Source: Candidatus Saccharimonadota bacterium
Lineage (GTDB): Bacteria > Patescibacteria > Saccharimonadia > Saccharimonadales > Nanosyncoccaceae
Length of the DNA stretch: 14,498 nt
Direction of reading: 5' to 3'
NCBI GenBank assembly: GCA_017429465.1
Contig: JAFROU010000056.1
Coordinates: 1 to 14,498 of the forward strand
Position numbers and translations under genes: made by a program. This document shows positions 6,768 to 14,361 of the stretch, piece after piece. The notes under the pieces were generated by a model. The model had not been told where the DNA came from. It made no database searches and saw only the letters and a list, made by a program, of their open reading frames with translations. How positions within the stretch are numbered: the stretch's first letter is position 1; each line of letters begins with the position of its first letter.

Positions 6768-7267
6768 TTGATTTCCTCAATTGAACCATTAATATCGTCT
6801 AGCGCTCGATGCATATCACGCTTGATGTACTTTTTACCCTTAGCACCTTCAAAATAAACTTTCCAAGCCGACACATCAAACATGCGATAATGTAATTTTT
6901 TTGCAAGTGTTGGCCATTCTTTATCAATAAACTTACGGTCTTGATGAATTGAATTACCTGCCAAAATCACCTCTTCACCAAAATGCTCATTTACAAACCT
7001 AACTAGTTCTTTTTCAACTTCCTTGGCAGTTTTGCCAGTCTTATTTTGCTTTAATAAAGCATCGCGCGATTCAGCATTCTTCTTCCAAAATTCACCCACC
7101 ATTCGCCTTTTCATTAAAAGTTCAGGCACCTTCACGACTGCCGTAAATGTACCTAATTCATTAAAATCCCAATCCGTGGCGATAGCAGCAACTTCTAAAA
7201 TACGATCCTTTTTTGGATCAAGACCAGTCATTTCTAAATCAATCCATAAAAGCTTGGCTTTTTTCAT
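6743..7267 (-). CDS. orn: Oligoribonuclease (DEDDh exonuclease)
   Basis: 174 residues, close to the usual 180. The first exonuclease motif is LLWIDLEMTGLD with the two metal-binding acids D10 and E12. The middle has ILAGNSIHQDRKFIDKEWPTLAKKLHYRMFDVS, a recognisable Orn signature including the second acidic motif. The last motif is HRALDDINGSIEEI, giving the His and Asp of the DEDDh set. Orn degrades 2-5-nt RNA, including pGpG from cyclic-di-GMP turnover, in the cytoplasm. Its ATG overlaps the argS stop by one base (TAATG), so the two are translationally coupled, and the YjbR-like gene starts inside its 3' end. It has no visible promoter of its own. The family distinction from RNase T or epsilon-type exonucleases is clear from the AGNSI motif. 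Confidence 0.92.
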   Translation of the reverse strand: MKKAKLLWIDLEMTGLDPKKDRILEVAAIATDWDFNELGTFTAVVKVPELLMKRRMVGEFWKKNAESRDALLKQNKTGKTAKEVEKELVRFVNEHFGEEVILAGNSIHQDRKFIDKEWPTLAKKLHYRMFDVSAWKVYFEGAKGKKYIKRDMHRALDDINGSIEEIKWYLTFMK

Positions 7268-8934
7268 TACATTTCCTCCGGAATTTCAATTCCTAGCAAA
7301 TTCAATCCGTGCGTCATCACCTTCAAATATACTTCCACTAGTTGCTTTAGTTCTTTTTCATCCTTATTACCCGCCACTTTTACGTTTTCATAAAAACGAC
7401 TAAAATCTTGGGCTAATTCATACAAGTAATTACAAAGTTTGTGCGGGGCTTTTTCGTCAATAACGCCTTTCAGCACGTCCTTATATTCTGTAATTTTTCG
7501 ACCTAGAGTCTTTACATATACCACTGCATCGCCAGTTTCATAAACCGTCTTCTCGTTTTCCTGGCACTTTTCAAGAATCTTCTTAGCGCGTACACAAGAA
7601 TATTGCAGATACGGACCCGAATTACCGTTCATCGATACCGAATCTTCCACATTAAAGATAATGTCACCACCAATACGGTATTTCAAAAAGGCATACTTTA
7701 CTGCGCCCATGACGATGCGCTCATCAACCTTGTCATATGCCGCATTCAGGGCATCTTGCACCATATCAAGTACATCAACTGCTCTCAAGAAATTACCTTT
7801 TCTTGAACTCATCTTTTCATTACCTGGCAAACGCACGTTACCATGCGTAATATGATCCGTACGTTCTACTAATTCCGGCCTAAATTCCTTAATGCTAGAA
7901 AGCACTACTTTCATATAGTCAATGATGTCGCTACCAGTAATTACTACTGACTCATCAAATTTATAATCATCCCATTTAGTCAAAATTAAACCAACATCCT
8001 TTGCTTCATAAGTTGGTAGACCTTCTTTATTAATAAAAACTCTGGTATGCAGACCCATCTTTTCGCCACGATAGATAATCGCGCCATCACTTTCTTCATA
8101 AACGCCGTTATTCAACTGTTCTTTAACGGTATCTAAACCGCGCTTTGCGACAGTCGATTCTGGATAATATTTTTCAAACTTCACACCAATACGGGCATAG
8201 AAATCATCAAAATAGGCATAACTCCACTCGCGGCCAGTCCAGTAAATCTGGGCAAGTTCAGAATCGTGCTTGTCATTTGCCACAATCTCATAGATTTCTT
8301 TATTTAGCTCTACGATTCTGTTGTGTGCTTCTTCGGCCTCATCATAAAGACGAGTCCCCTCTACGTAGCATTCTGCCATAAACTCAGCCCGTTGATATGG
8401 CATCAAATCAGCCATTTCCGCTTTACGTTCTAACATGCGATACATCGTTTTGGCAACGTGCAGTCCAACATCACCACCAAAATTCACACGATGAACGTTA
8501 GCACCAGCAAATTCAATTAATCTAGAGATTGCTTCACCCACAATTGAAGTATAAAGATGCCCCACGTGAAGCACCTTAAATGGATTTGGGTCCGAAAACT
8601 CGGTGATTACGCTTTTACCTAAATATTCATCACATGATATATTTTTATCAAAATCTACCGCGAAATTGGCTATTTTCCGTGAAAAATATTCATCTGACAG
8701 CGTAAAATTCAAAAAACCTGGCCCAGCAATTTCTACCTCATAATCAGCCATCTTTTCAGCAATTTGCTTTGCAATTACAACAGGCGCCTGATGAACTTCC
8801 TTTGCTAGTTGCATTGCTACATTTGAAGCAAAGTCAGCCTTTACGCCTTCTGGAGCTGGCGTAATCGTAACATCAAAATCAATTCCAAAAATATTTTTAA
8901 TTACTTTTTTGAGCCGAGTACGAAGTTCTTCCAT
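7267..8934 (-). CDS. argS: Arginyl-tRNA synthetase
   Basis: 555 residues, class I synthetase that charges tRNA-Arg. The N-terminal Add-2 domain (about 1-105) contains VKADFASNVAMQLAKE, which binds the tRNA elbow. The catalytic core has EFSDPNPFKVLHVGHLYTSIVGEAISRL with the HIGH-equivalent HVGH at 123-126. It later has NEKMSSRKGN, the KMSKS loop, in the KMSS form also used by many other bacterial ArgS. The DALR anticodon-binding domain closes the protein. It leads an argS-orn-YjbR-like operon. The ATG lies 6 nt after an extended -10 element, so the message is probably leaderless. It is divergent from the DUF1846 gene across about 74 bp. Confidence 0.95.
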   Translation of the reverse strand: MEELRTRLKKVIKNIFGIDFDVTITPAPEGVKADFASNVAMQLAKEVHQAPVVIAKQIAEKMADYEVEIAGPGFLNFTLSDEYFSRKIANFAVDFDKNISCDEYLGKSVITEFSDPNPFKVLHVGHLYTSIVGEAISRLIEFAGANVHRVNFGGDVGLHVAKTMYRMLERKAEMADLMPYQRAEFMAECYVEGTRLYDEAEEAHNRIVELNKEIYEIVANDKHDSELAQIYWTGREWSYAYFDDFYARIGVKFEKYYPESTVAKRGLDTVKEQLNNGVYEESDGAIIYRGEKMGLHTRVFINKEGLPTYEAKDVGLILTKWDDYKFDESVVITGSDIIDYMKVVLSSIKEFRPELVERTDHITHGNVRLPGNEKMSSRKGNFLRAVDVLDMVQDALNAAYDKVDERIVMGAVKYAFLKYRIGGDIIFNVEDSVSMNGNSGPYLQYSCVRAKKILEKCQENEKTVYETGDAVVYVKTLGRKITEYKDVLKGVIDEKAPHKLCNYLYELAQDFSRFYENVKVAGNKDEKELKQLVEVYLKVMTHGLNLLGIEIPEEM

Positions 8935-8940
8935 ACCTAT

Positions 8941-8949
8941 ATTTTATCA
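8941..8949 (-). promoter_or_regulatory. Extended -10 promoter of the argS operon
   Basis: Minus strand TGA-TAAAAT with six bases (ATAGGT) before ATG 8934. One mismatch from the consensus hexamer. Geometry matches the other leaderless promoters in the window. Confidence 0.5.
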
Positions 8950-8974
8950 CATTTTATCTCTATGCGCTCCTGCA

Positions 8975-8983
8975 TGATATAAT
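8975..8983 (+). promoter_or_regulatory. Extended -10 promoter of the DUF1846 gene
   Basis: TGA-TATAAT. The predicted start near 8990 leaves a leader of about 19 nt containing AAGGAGG (8995-9001), 7 nt before ATG 9009. Unlike most genes here, this one has a leader and a strong ribosome binding site. The -35 candidate is weak. Confidence 0.6.
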
Positions 8984-9008
8984 AAAAAAGTTATAAGGAG
9001 GTCCGCCG

Positions 9009-10469
9009 ATGAAAAAATGCTTTGACTCAGAGAAATATTTGAGAATTCAAAAAGCAAGAATCAAAGAACGTATTAAACTCTTCGACAAACTTTATATCGA
9101 GTTCGGCGGAAAACTGGTGGACGACTTTCACGCCTCTCGTGTCCTCCCCGGGTTTGACCCAGATCTAAAAATCAGACTCTTGCAAGAACTTAAAAATGAC
9201 GCTGAAGTAATTCTCTGTATCAATGCTAACGATATTGAAAAGAATAAAATTCGCTCCGACCGCATGATTTCCTATGAAATTGAGGTTATTCGCTTAATTC
9301 AATTTCTACGTAATAAAGGCATTAAAATCGACAACGTTGTTATTACTCTCTATGACGGACAGAAAAAAGCGGATGAATTTGTTAAACGCCTTAAAGACTA
9401 CAACGTTAAATCATATCTTCACACCTTCACTAAAGGCTACCCAACCGACGTTTCCACCATCGTAAGCGACGAAGGCTACGGCGCTAATCCTTATATCGAA
9501 ACCACTCGCCCAATCGTCGTAGTCTCTGCGCCTGGTCCAGGTAGCGGCAAGTTGGCCACTTCTCTCTCACAGCTTTATCACGAATATAAGCATGGCATTA
9601 AAGCCGGCTACGCCAAGTTCGAAACCTTCCCTGTATGGGATTTGCCATTAAAACACCCTGTTAATATCGCCTATGAAGCTGCCACTGCCGACATTAACGA
9701 CAAAAACATGATTGATTATTTTCATCTAGAAAAGTATGGCAAACCAGCCGTTAACTACAATCGTGATCTTGAAATCTTCCCAGTCTTAAAAGAAATTCTT
9801 CACCGTATTGTTGGCAAAGACATTTATTATTCCCCTACCGACATGGGCGTAAACGTCATTGGCAAATGCATCACCGATAACAAACTCGCCGAACAAGCCT
9901 CTAAAGACGAGGTTATTCGCCGTTATTTCAAATCGCTCGTTGACGTTAAGCGTGGCATCGTTGACGATTCCGTTCCAGAAAAAATCAAATTACTGATGAA
10001 CGAACTCAACATCTCCGAGCATGATCGTGCAGTCGTTCTAAAAGCCGAAGAAAAGAAAGCTAAGTGTAATCTACCAAGCGCCTGTCTAAATATAGGCAGA
10101 AGATTTATTACCGGCCGCAAAACCGGCTATCTTTCTCCAATTTCCAGCACCATGCTTAATACCCTAAAAACTCTTACCAAAATTCCAGACGAAGTTGATT
10201 TAATTTCGCCAAATGTCCTTGAACCGATTCTCGAAATCAAGAACCAAACTTCCAATTTCAAGGAAAGCTACCTCAAATTAGGCGAGGTGCTTATTGCCCT
10301 TAGTATGTGTTCAACTACTAATCCAATTGTCAAGAAAGCCCTAGATAATCTTAACAAACTTAGCGGTGCACAACTTCACGCTACTTATATGATTCCAGAC
10401 GATGAAATTATTATTCTAAACAATCTTGGCATTAATGCCACTTGCGACACAGAAATCGACATAAATTAG
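9009..10469 (+). CDS. DUF1846 / UPF0371 family protein
   Basis: 486 residues, near full family length. Diagnostic stretches include FGGKLVDDFHASRVLPGFDPDLKIRLL, INANDIEKNKIRSD, IVSDEGYGANPYIETTRPIVVV, SLSQLYHEYKHGIKAGYAKFETFPVWDLPLKHPVN and YEAATADINDKNMID. A P-loop-like APGPGSGK is at 174-181. The family occurs in many Firmicutes and Actinobacteria; structures exist, but I know of no settled reaction. The very strong conservation of short motifs suggests an enzyme binding a phosphorylated ligand or nucleotide. No signal peptide or membrane helix is seen. The gene stands alone between argS (divergent) and tRNA-Ser, with a strong Shine-Dalgarno site. No obvious terminator follows; a weak TCAAT/ATTGA hairpin at about 10470-10485 has no T-run. 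Confidence 0.9.
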   Translation: MKKCFDSEKYLRIQKARIKERIKLFDKLYIEFGGKLVDDFHASRVLPGFDPDLKIRLLQELKNDAEVILCINANDIEKNKIRSDRMISYEIEVIRLIQFLRNKGIKIDNVVITLYDGQKKADEFVKRLKDYNVKSYLHTFTKGYPTDVSTIVSDEGYGANPYIETTRPIVVVSAPGPGSGKLATSLSQLYHEYKHGIKAGYAKFETFPVWDLPLKHPVNIAYEAATADINDKNMIDYFHLEKYGKPAVNYNRDLEIFPVLKEILHRIVGKDIYYSPTDMGVNVIGKCITDNKLAEQASKDEVIRRYFKSLVDVKRGIVDDSVPEKIKLLMNELNISEHDRAVVLKAEEKKAKCNLPSACLNIGRRFITGRKTGYLSPISSTMLNTLKTLTKIPDEVDLISPNVLEPILEIKNQTSNFKESYLKLGEVLIALSMCSTTNPIVKKALDNLNKLSGAQLHATYMIPDDEIIILNNLGINATCDTEIDIN

Positions 10470-10481
10470 TCAATTTTAAGA

Positions 10482-10510
10482 TTGAAAAGCCCTTGAGCCT
10501 ATGTTATAAT
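10482..10510 (+). promoter_or_regulatory. Promoter of tRNA-Ser and downstream genes
   Basis: TTGAAA (10482-10487), 17 bases, then TATAAT (10505-10510), preceded by TGT. The predicted start is near 10517, just before the tRNA at 10522. No other clear promoter lies before the ABC genes. Confidence 0.75.
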
Positions 10511-10521
10511 ACCCGCAGGTT

Positions 10522-10611
10522 GGAAGTGTGTCCGAGTGGTTTAAGGAGCACGCTTGGAAAGCGTGTGTGCGGGCAACCGTACCGGAGGTTCGAATCCTCT
10601 CGCTTCCGCCA
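10522..10611 (+). tRNA. tRNA-Ser (anticodon GGA)
   Basis: A complete class II tRNA. The acceptor stem is GGAAGTG with CGCTTCC (10601-10607), discriminator G and an encoded CCA (10609-10611). The anticodon stem CACGC/GCGTG encloses loop TTGGAAA, with GGA at 10556-10558, reading serine UCC and UCU codons. The long variable arm (10566-10583) forms a 6-bp stem with a GCAA loop, as expected for serine tRNA. The T arm is GGAGG-TTCGAAT-CCTCT. The ABC ATPase start is 24 nt after the CCA with no terminator between, so the tRNA is probably cut from a longer transcript. Confidence 0.97.
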
Positions 10612-10634
10612 TGTAATATCGGCTAAGGGGAAAA

Positions 10635-11516
10635 ATGTCAAACGAAATAGAAACTCCAATCATTGAGCTCAAAGGTCTCACAAAGCGTTATGGCTATGGA
10701 GATACTGAGTCCTTTGCACTCAAGGATTTCGACCTCACCGTAAAACGCGGCGAGTTCATTATGATTATGGGTCCATCCGGTTGCGGAAAAACAACCCTAC
10801 TTAATATTGTTGGCTTACTTGATAAGGCCACTTCTGGAAATTATTATCTAAACGGCGAAGCAGTTGAGCGTATTTCGACCCGTTCTCAAGCTAAGCTTCG
10901 TGCTAAAAAAATTGGCTTTATTTTTCAGAACTTCAACTTAATTCCAAATTTACCAGTAATTGAGAACGTAGCCTTGCCGCTAATCTACGCTGGCTACGGT
11001 AAAACTCATCGCCTCAAACAGTCATCTTCAATTCTTGAAAGATTTCATCTCCATGAGCGTGAATACTACATGCCATACCAACTTTCTGGTGGCCAACAAC
11101 AGCGCGTTGCAATTGCCCGCGCCATCGTCTCCGATCCAGAAATCATCTTAGCCGACGAACCAACTGGTAACCTTGATTCTCGCTCTTCACACATCGTGAT
11201 GGAAGAGCTTCGCAAGATTCACTCTGAAGGAAACACCATCATCATGGTAACTCACAACCCTTCTCTTACCACCTATGCTACCCGCGTGATTAATATGCTT
11301 GATGGCCAAATCGACACCGATATTAAAACCGTTGCCGACCGTGATCTTCCACAGCCAATCTCCGTTCGCTTTACTTCTAAACGTTATATGGCTCCAGCCA
11401 AACTCACTCCAGCCAAGCCAATCGCAACCGAACCTGCCAAGCCTGTCACTAAGATTAAAGTTAAAGCACCCAAAAAGACTCGCAGTAAAAAGTCATCAAA
11501 GAAAGGCAAAAAATAA
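10635..11516 (+). CDS. ABC transporter ATPase, MacB/LolD type, with basic tail
   Basis: 293 residues. The ATPase core shows Walker [10 protein letters not shown] (46-54), Q-loop [16 protein letters not shown] (97-112), signature [14 protein letters not shown] (150-163), Walker [13 protein letters not shown] (171-182) and the H-loop His 207. The FQxFNLI and DEPTGNLD motifs place it in the MacB/LolD/FtsE group that powers FtsX-like permeases. After about residue 225 comes an unusual 65-70-residue extension rich in Pro, Ala and Lys, ending [14 protein letters not shown]. Its function is unknown; it could contact RNA, DNA or membrane phosphates. The permease gene starts at the stop codon (TAATG). 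AAGGGG lies before the ATG. The substrate could be a lipid, peptide or toxic compound; sequence does not decide. Confidence 0.92.
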   Translation: MSNEIETPIIELKGLTKRYGYGDTESFALKDFDLTVKRGEFIMIMGPSGCGKTTLLNIVGLLDKATSGNYYLNGEAVERISTRSQAKLRAKKIGFIFQNFNLIPNLPVIENVALPLIYAGYGKTHRLKQSSSILERFHLHEREYYMPYQLSGGQQQRVAIARAIVSDPEIILADEPTGNLDSRSSHIVMEELRKIHSEGNTIIMVTHNPSLTTYATRVINMLDGQIDTDIKTVADRDLPQPISVRFTSKRYMAPAKLTPAKPIATEPAKPVTKIKVKAPKKTRSKKSSKKGKK

Positions 11517-12745
11517 TGGCCGCACTTATTCGTACACATTATCAATTAGCAAAGAATTCTTTGCGCCAAAATCGCGGTCGTTCTTTTCTAACCTGTCTTG
11601 GTATCGCTATTGGTGTTGCTAGTATTATTCTCATTCTTTCTCTTATGGGTAGTATCAGCAACCTTGTTGCCGACCAAGTTAAAAGCATTGGCGCCGATCT
11701 TATCGTTATTCGCCCAACCACTAACAAAGATACCGTTACTAGTATCGTTGAAGAGTTAACCTCAAGTAGCCAATATCTAAAAAGTAATCTAGTGTTAAGC
11801 GACGTAGCCACAGTTAAAAGTGTCGAAAACGTATCTGCCGCGGCACCAATTGCTATTTCTACTAATACCATTACCGCCGGTGATCGCACTATTAATTCTG
11901 CAACTATCCTCGGCACCAACGAAGATTTTGCCAACATTCAATCCCTACCGATTCATACTGGCGCCTTCTTAAACGAAAAACTTCAAGAAAACACCGCTGT
12001 TGTTGGTCATTCTTTAGCACTTGAATTATTCGGCACTACTGAACCTGTTGGTAAAACCTTCATCTTAATGGGACAACGCCTCATCGTCGTTGGCGTTCTT
12101 ACCCAAGTCGAAGACCCAATCAATTTCAATAATGTCGACCTGGATAATACCGTCATCGTTAAAGCCGACTATCTCGCTAAAATCGGTGAGAGTATTCAAG
12201 TTCAACAAATTAACGTAAAAGCTACTACTACCGAAACTATTAGCGACACGGCCGAAAATATTAAAAATGCCATTAAAGAAGCCAAATCCGGTGACACCAA
12301 CTTTAACGTCTCTTATGGTGACGCTATTACTCATCCAGCTGGTTCACTCTTCTCCATTGTCTCTGGCATGCTCACGCTCGTAGCTAGCATTTCTCTCGTT
12401 GTCGGTGGTATTGGCGTCATGAACATTATGCTGGTATCAGTTTCTGAGCGCACCCATGAAATCGGCGTCCGTAAAGCCGTTGGTGCCAGCAGTTCACAAA
12501 TCATGATGCAATTTCTCTTTGAGGCATTAATTCTTTCCCTTCTTGGTGGTATTCTTGGCTTAATCCTCGCCTACGTGCTTGCCTTCTTCGTTTCACTTGC
12601 TACCCCATTTGCTCCATACATCAACTGGCAAATCCTAGTTGTAACCATCTGCACTTCCCTAATCGTTGGCATCATCTTCGGTCTTTACCCAGCTATTAAG
12701 GCTGCCCGTAAAAACCCAATTGATTCACTTAAATTCTATCGCTAA
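11516..12745 (+). CDS. MacB/FtsX-family ABC permease
   Basis: 409 residues with the standard four-helix layout. An N-terminal cytoplasmic patch (TRSFLTC-like, NRGRSFLTCLGIAIGVASIILILSLMG) leads into helix 1 (about 22-43). A large extracytoplasmic MacB_PCD-type domain (about 50-265) follows, then three C-terminal helices (about 278-400) containing VGGIGVMNIMLVSVSERTHEIGVRKAVGAS, the FtsX-family coupling motif. It pairs with the ATPase upstream; such transporters work as dimers by mechanotransmission and move substrate from the outer membrane leaflet or the extracytoplasmic space. No membrane-fusion (MacA) gene is adjacent, so this is a two-gene system, as is usual in single-membrane bacteria. 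Its start overlaps the ATPase stop by one base, and tsaD follows 1 nt after its stop. Confidence 0.93.
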   Translation: MAALIRTHYQLAKNSLRQNRGRSFLTCLGIAIGVASIILILSLMGSISNLVADQVKSIGADLIVIRPTTNKDTVTSIVEELTSSSQYLKSNLVLSDVATVKSVENVSAAAPIAISTNTITAGDRTINSATILGTNEDFANIQSLPIHTGAFLNEKLQENTAVVGHSLALELFGTTEPVGKTFILMGQRLIVVGVLTQVEDPINFNNVDLDNTVIVKADYLAKIGESIQVQQINVKATTTETISDTAENIKNAIKEAKSGDTNFNVSYGDAITHPAGSLFSIVSGMLTLVASISLVVGGIGVMNIMLVSVSERTHEIGVRKAVGASSSQIMMQFLFEALILSLLGGILGLILAYVLAFFVSLATPFAPYINWQILVVTICTSLIVGIIFGLYPAIKAARKNPIDSLKFYR

Positions 12746-12746
12746 T

Positions 12747-13784
12747 ATGAAAATTCTTGCTATTGAGTCGAGCTGCGACGAAACCGCCGCCGCCATTGTT
12801 GAAAATGGGACAAACATCCTCAGTAATGTTGTTATTTCTCAAATTGATATTTTTGCCGAATACGGTGGCGTTATTCCAGAAGTAGCAGCTCGGTCTCATC
12901 TTGAAGCCATTATGCCAGTCGTGCATAAGGCTCTGCAGGATGCTCGCTCCGATTGGGGTGATATCGACGCCATCGCTGTAACACATACTCCAGGGCTCCT
13001 AGGGTCGCTCTTGGTCGGCACTCTCACCGCTCGTACTCTCGCGATCCTACATAATAAACCATTTTACGCCGTTCATCATCTTAAATCACACATCTATGCT
13101 AACTGGCTTGAAACGCCTAACCAAGATCAACCAAAATTTCCAGTCCTTTCTCTTGTTATTAGCGGAGGCCACACTCAAATCCTTTATATGAAAGCTCATA
13201 ATCATTTTGAAATCATTGGTACTTCTCACGATGACGCCGTCGGCGAATGTTTTGATAAAGTGGCCAAAATCCTAGGGCTACCTTATCCTGGCGGGCCATC
13301 TATTGCCAAAGTAGCTCAAAATGGTGACCGAAAGAAGTATCAATTTCCTCATCCAAAGGTAGAAAATCTTGATTTCTCTTTCTCTGGACTTAAAACTGCC
13401 GTATTAAGACGCGTACAAAAGGAACTTGGCTTACCAATTTCCTTCCCCTCACACGAACTTGCAAGTAAACTAACCGAAAAACAAGTTGCGGACTTTGCCG
13501 CCAGCTTTGAGCAAACTGCCATAGAAATATTACTCGAAAAATTAAAACTAGCACAAACCATTTATCCAGCTGAATCGATTGTTATTGCTGGTGGTGTCAG
13601 CGCAAACACTTTACTACGTGAAACAGCAAAAAAACAATTTGAACATGTTTCCTTTCCTAAACCAGAGTTCTCTGGCGATAACGCCGCCATGGTAGGTGCC
13701 GCCTGCTATTACGAAATTGAATCTGGTGTTCAACCATCTGACCCCTATCACTTAAACATTCTTCCCCGCTCCGAAATAAAATAA
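12747..13784 (+). CDS. tsaD: tRNA N6-adenosine threonylcarbamoyltransferase TsaD
   Basis: 345 residues from ATG 12747 (MKILAIESSCDETAAAIV), directly after the permease stop; the earlier in-frame ATG at 12666 lies inside the permease gene and adds an unrelated 27 residues. Kae1/TsaD features are complete: the ESSCDET nucleotide-binding start, YGGVIPEVAARSH, the metal-binding His pair at H111 and H115 (HLKSH), VISGGHTQIL, DDAVGECFDKVAKILGLPYPGGP, FSFSGLKTAV, IAGGVSANTLLR and the terminal SGDNAAMVG with the metal-binding Asp. It transfers threonylcarbamoyl to A37 of tRNAs reading ANN codons, working with TsaB and TsaE, which are not in the window. It is probably co-transcribed with tRNA-Ser and the ABC genes. 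No terminator is visible before the next promoter. Confidence 0.96.
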   Translation: MKILAIESSCDETAAAIVENGTNILSNVVISQIDIFAEYGGVIPEVAARSHLEAIMPVVHKALQDARSDWGDIDAIAVTHTPGLLGSLLVGTLTARTLAILHNKPFYAVHHLKSHIYANWLETPNQDQPKFPVLSLVISGGHTQILYMKAHNHFEIIGTSHDDAVGECFDKVAKILGLPYPGGPSIAKVAQNGDRKKYQFPHPKVENLDFSFSGLKTAVLRRVQKELGLPISFPSHELASKLTEKQVADFAASFEQTAIEILLEKLKLAQTIYPAESIVIAGGVSANTLLRETAKKQFEHVSFPKPEFSGDNAAMVGAACYYEIESGVQPSDPYHLNILPRSEIK

Positions 13785-13795
13785 GTAGTCATCTC

Positions 13796-13824
13796 TTGAC
13801 AGCTCAATTAGTCTTTGATATAAT
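13796..13824 (+). promoter_or_regulatory. Full-consensus promoter of the membrane-microprotein locus
   Basis: TTGACA (13796-13801), 17 bases, TATAAT (13819-13824), with TGA before the -10. This matches the housekeeping consensus at every hexamer position and is the strongest promoter in the window. Transcription should begin near 13831. Confidence 0.9.
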
Positions 13825-13833
13825 ACCACTACG

Positions 13834-13857
13834 ATAACAGAGGCACGCCTCTGTTAT
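13834..13857 (+). promoter_or_regulatory. 5'-end hairpin in the leader
   Basis: ATAACAGAGG (13834-13843), loop CACG, CCTCTGTTAT (13848-13857): a perfect 10-bp stem within a few nt of the predicted RNA 5' end. It is not followed by a T-run, so it is probably a stabilising or regulatory leader structure, not an attenuator. A dyad operator is the alternative. Confidence 0.65.
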
Positions 13858-13870
13858 TAGTTCTTTAAAA

Positions 13871-13875
13871 GGAGG
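13871..13875 (+). promoter_or_regulatory. Ribosome binding site for the TTG start at 13884
   Basis: GGAGG preceded by AAAA and placed 8 nt before TTG 13884. It is complementary to ACCTCC at 14259-14264 in the 3' tail. Confidence 0.7.
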
Positions 13876-13883
13876 TTAAAAGT

Positions 13884-14165
13884 TTGTACGCAATCTTTCT
13901 GTTGAGCGCACCATTCTTAGTTGTCTTTTTCCTGATGCTGTATCATATCATCAATTCCGGTCCGTCGCCAGACGTAAGCATTGCTTACCCAATACGGCAC
14001 AGTTATGTCACACATAACAGGGCGTCAGATAAAGACAGATCTGAGTGGCACCACGCTCAAACACGATTCTGGTTTCACCCACGCGATCAGAACCGCCAAG
14101 CTGACATCGAATCCTATGATGTCACCACCGGGGCCTATAATTCAAGGGACTCTGACTACAATTAA
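13884..14165 (+). CDS. Small single-pass membrane protein, unknown function
   Basis: 93 residues from a TTG start with an ideal GGAGG site. The N-terminal 24 residues are a continuous hydrophobic helix (YAIFLLSAPFLVVFFLMLYHII) with no positively charged residue before it, which reads as a signal anchor. The remaining ~70 residues are very polar, rich in Asp, Arg, His, Ser and Asn, with aromatic residues (SEWHHAQTRFWFHPRD), and show no domain I recognise. The hydrophobic start placed just after the binding site argues for a real protein. Several perfect hairpins inside the gene leave open that the locus also, or mainly, makes a structured RNA. It is the only gene between a consensus promoter and a strong terminator. 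Confidence 0.55.
   Translation: MYAIFLLSAPFLVVFFLMLYHIINSGPSPDVSIAYPIRHSYVTHNRASDKDRSEWHHAQTRFWFHPRDQNRQADIESYDVTTGAYNSRDSDYN
13974..14124 (+). other. Cluster of perfect short hairpins within the microprotein gene
   Basis: GTAAGC-ATT-GCTTAC (13974-13988), GTTATGT-CAC-ACATAAC (14002-14018) and TGACATC-N9-GATGTCA (14102-14124). GACG at 13971-13974 could also pair with CGTC at 14023-14026 to enclose the first two. With the leader hairpin and terminator this makes the transcript unusually structured. Confidence 0.4.
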
Positions 14166-14361
14166 TCGTTCACTGCGATGACAAATTACAGCCAGGAGCG
14201 CCAATCTGCCCCACAAAGAAGAAATAGAACCGTGTTCGTTTTTCCCGTAAAGTACAAAACCTCCAAATGGCCTGGATAGAATTACTGCCACAGAGAATGT
14301 TACCATATACAATTACCATCTCCCCTTTCTCTGCCGCAAAGTCTCTATCAAGATAGGCCAG
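14166..14361 (+). other. Untranslated 3' tail with anti-start sequence
   Basis: About 195 bases between the microprotein stop and the terminator, with no convincing reading frame. It contains GTACAAAACCTCC (14252-14264), whose two halves are complementary to the start codon region TTTGTAC (13883-13889) and the ribosome binding site GGAGGT (13871-13876). CCAGG near 14191 and CCTGG near 14271 could also pair. Confidence 0.45.

Noticed and set aside
10470..10485. TCAAT/ATTGA hairpin after the DUF1846 gene as a terminator
   Set aside because: The stem is only 5 AT-rich pairs without a T-run, and it overlaps the -35 of the tRNA promoter.
12666..12746. N-terminal extension of TsaD
   Set aside because: It lies inside the permease gene in another frame; TsaD proteins begin at MKILAIESS.
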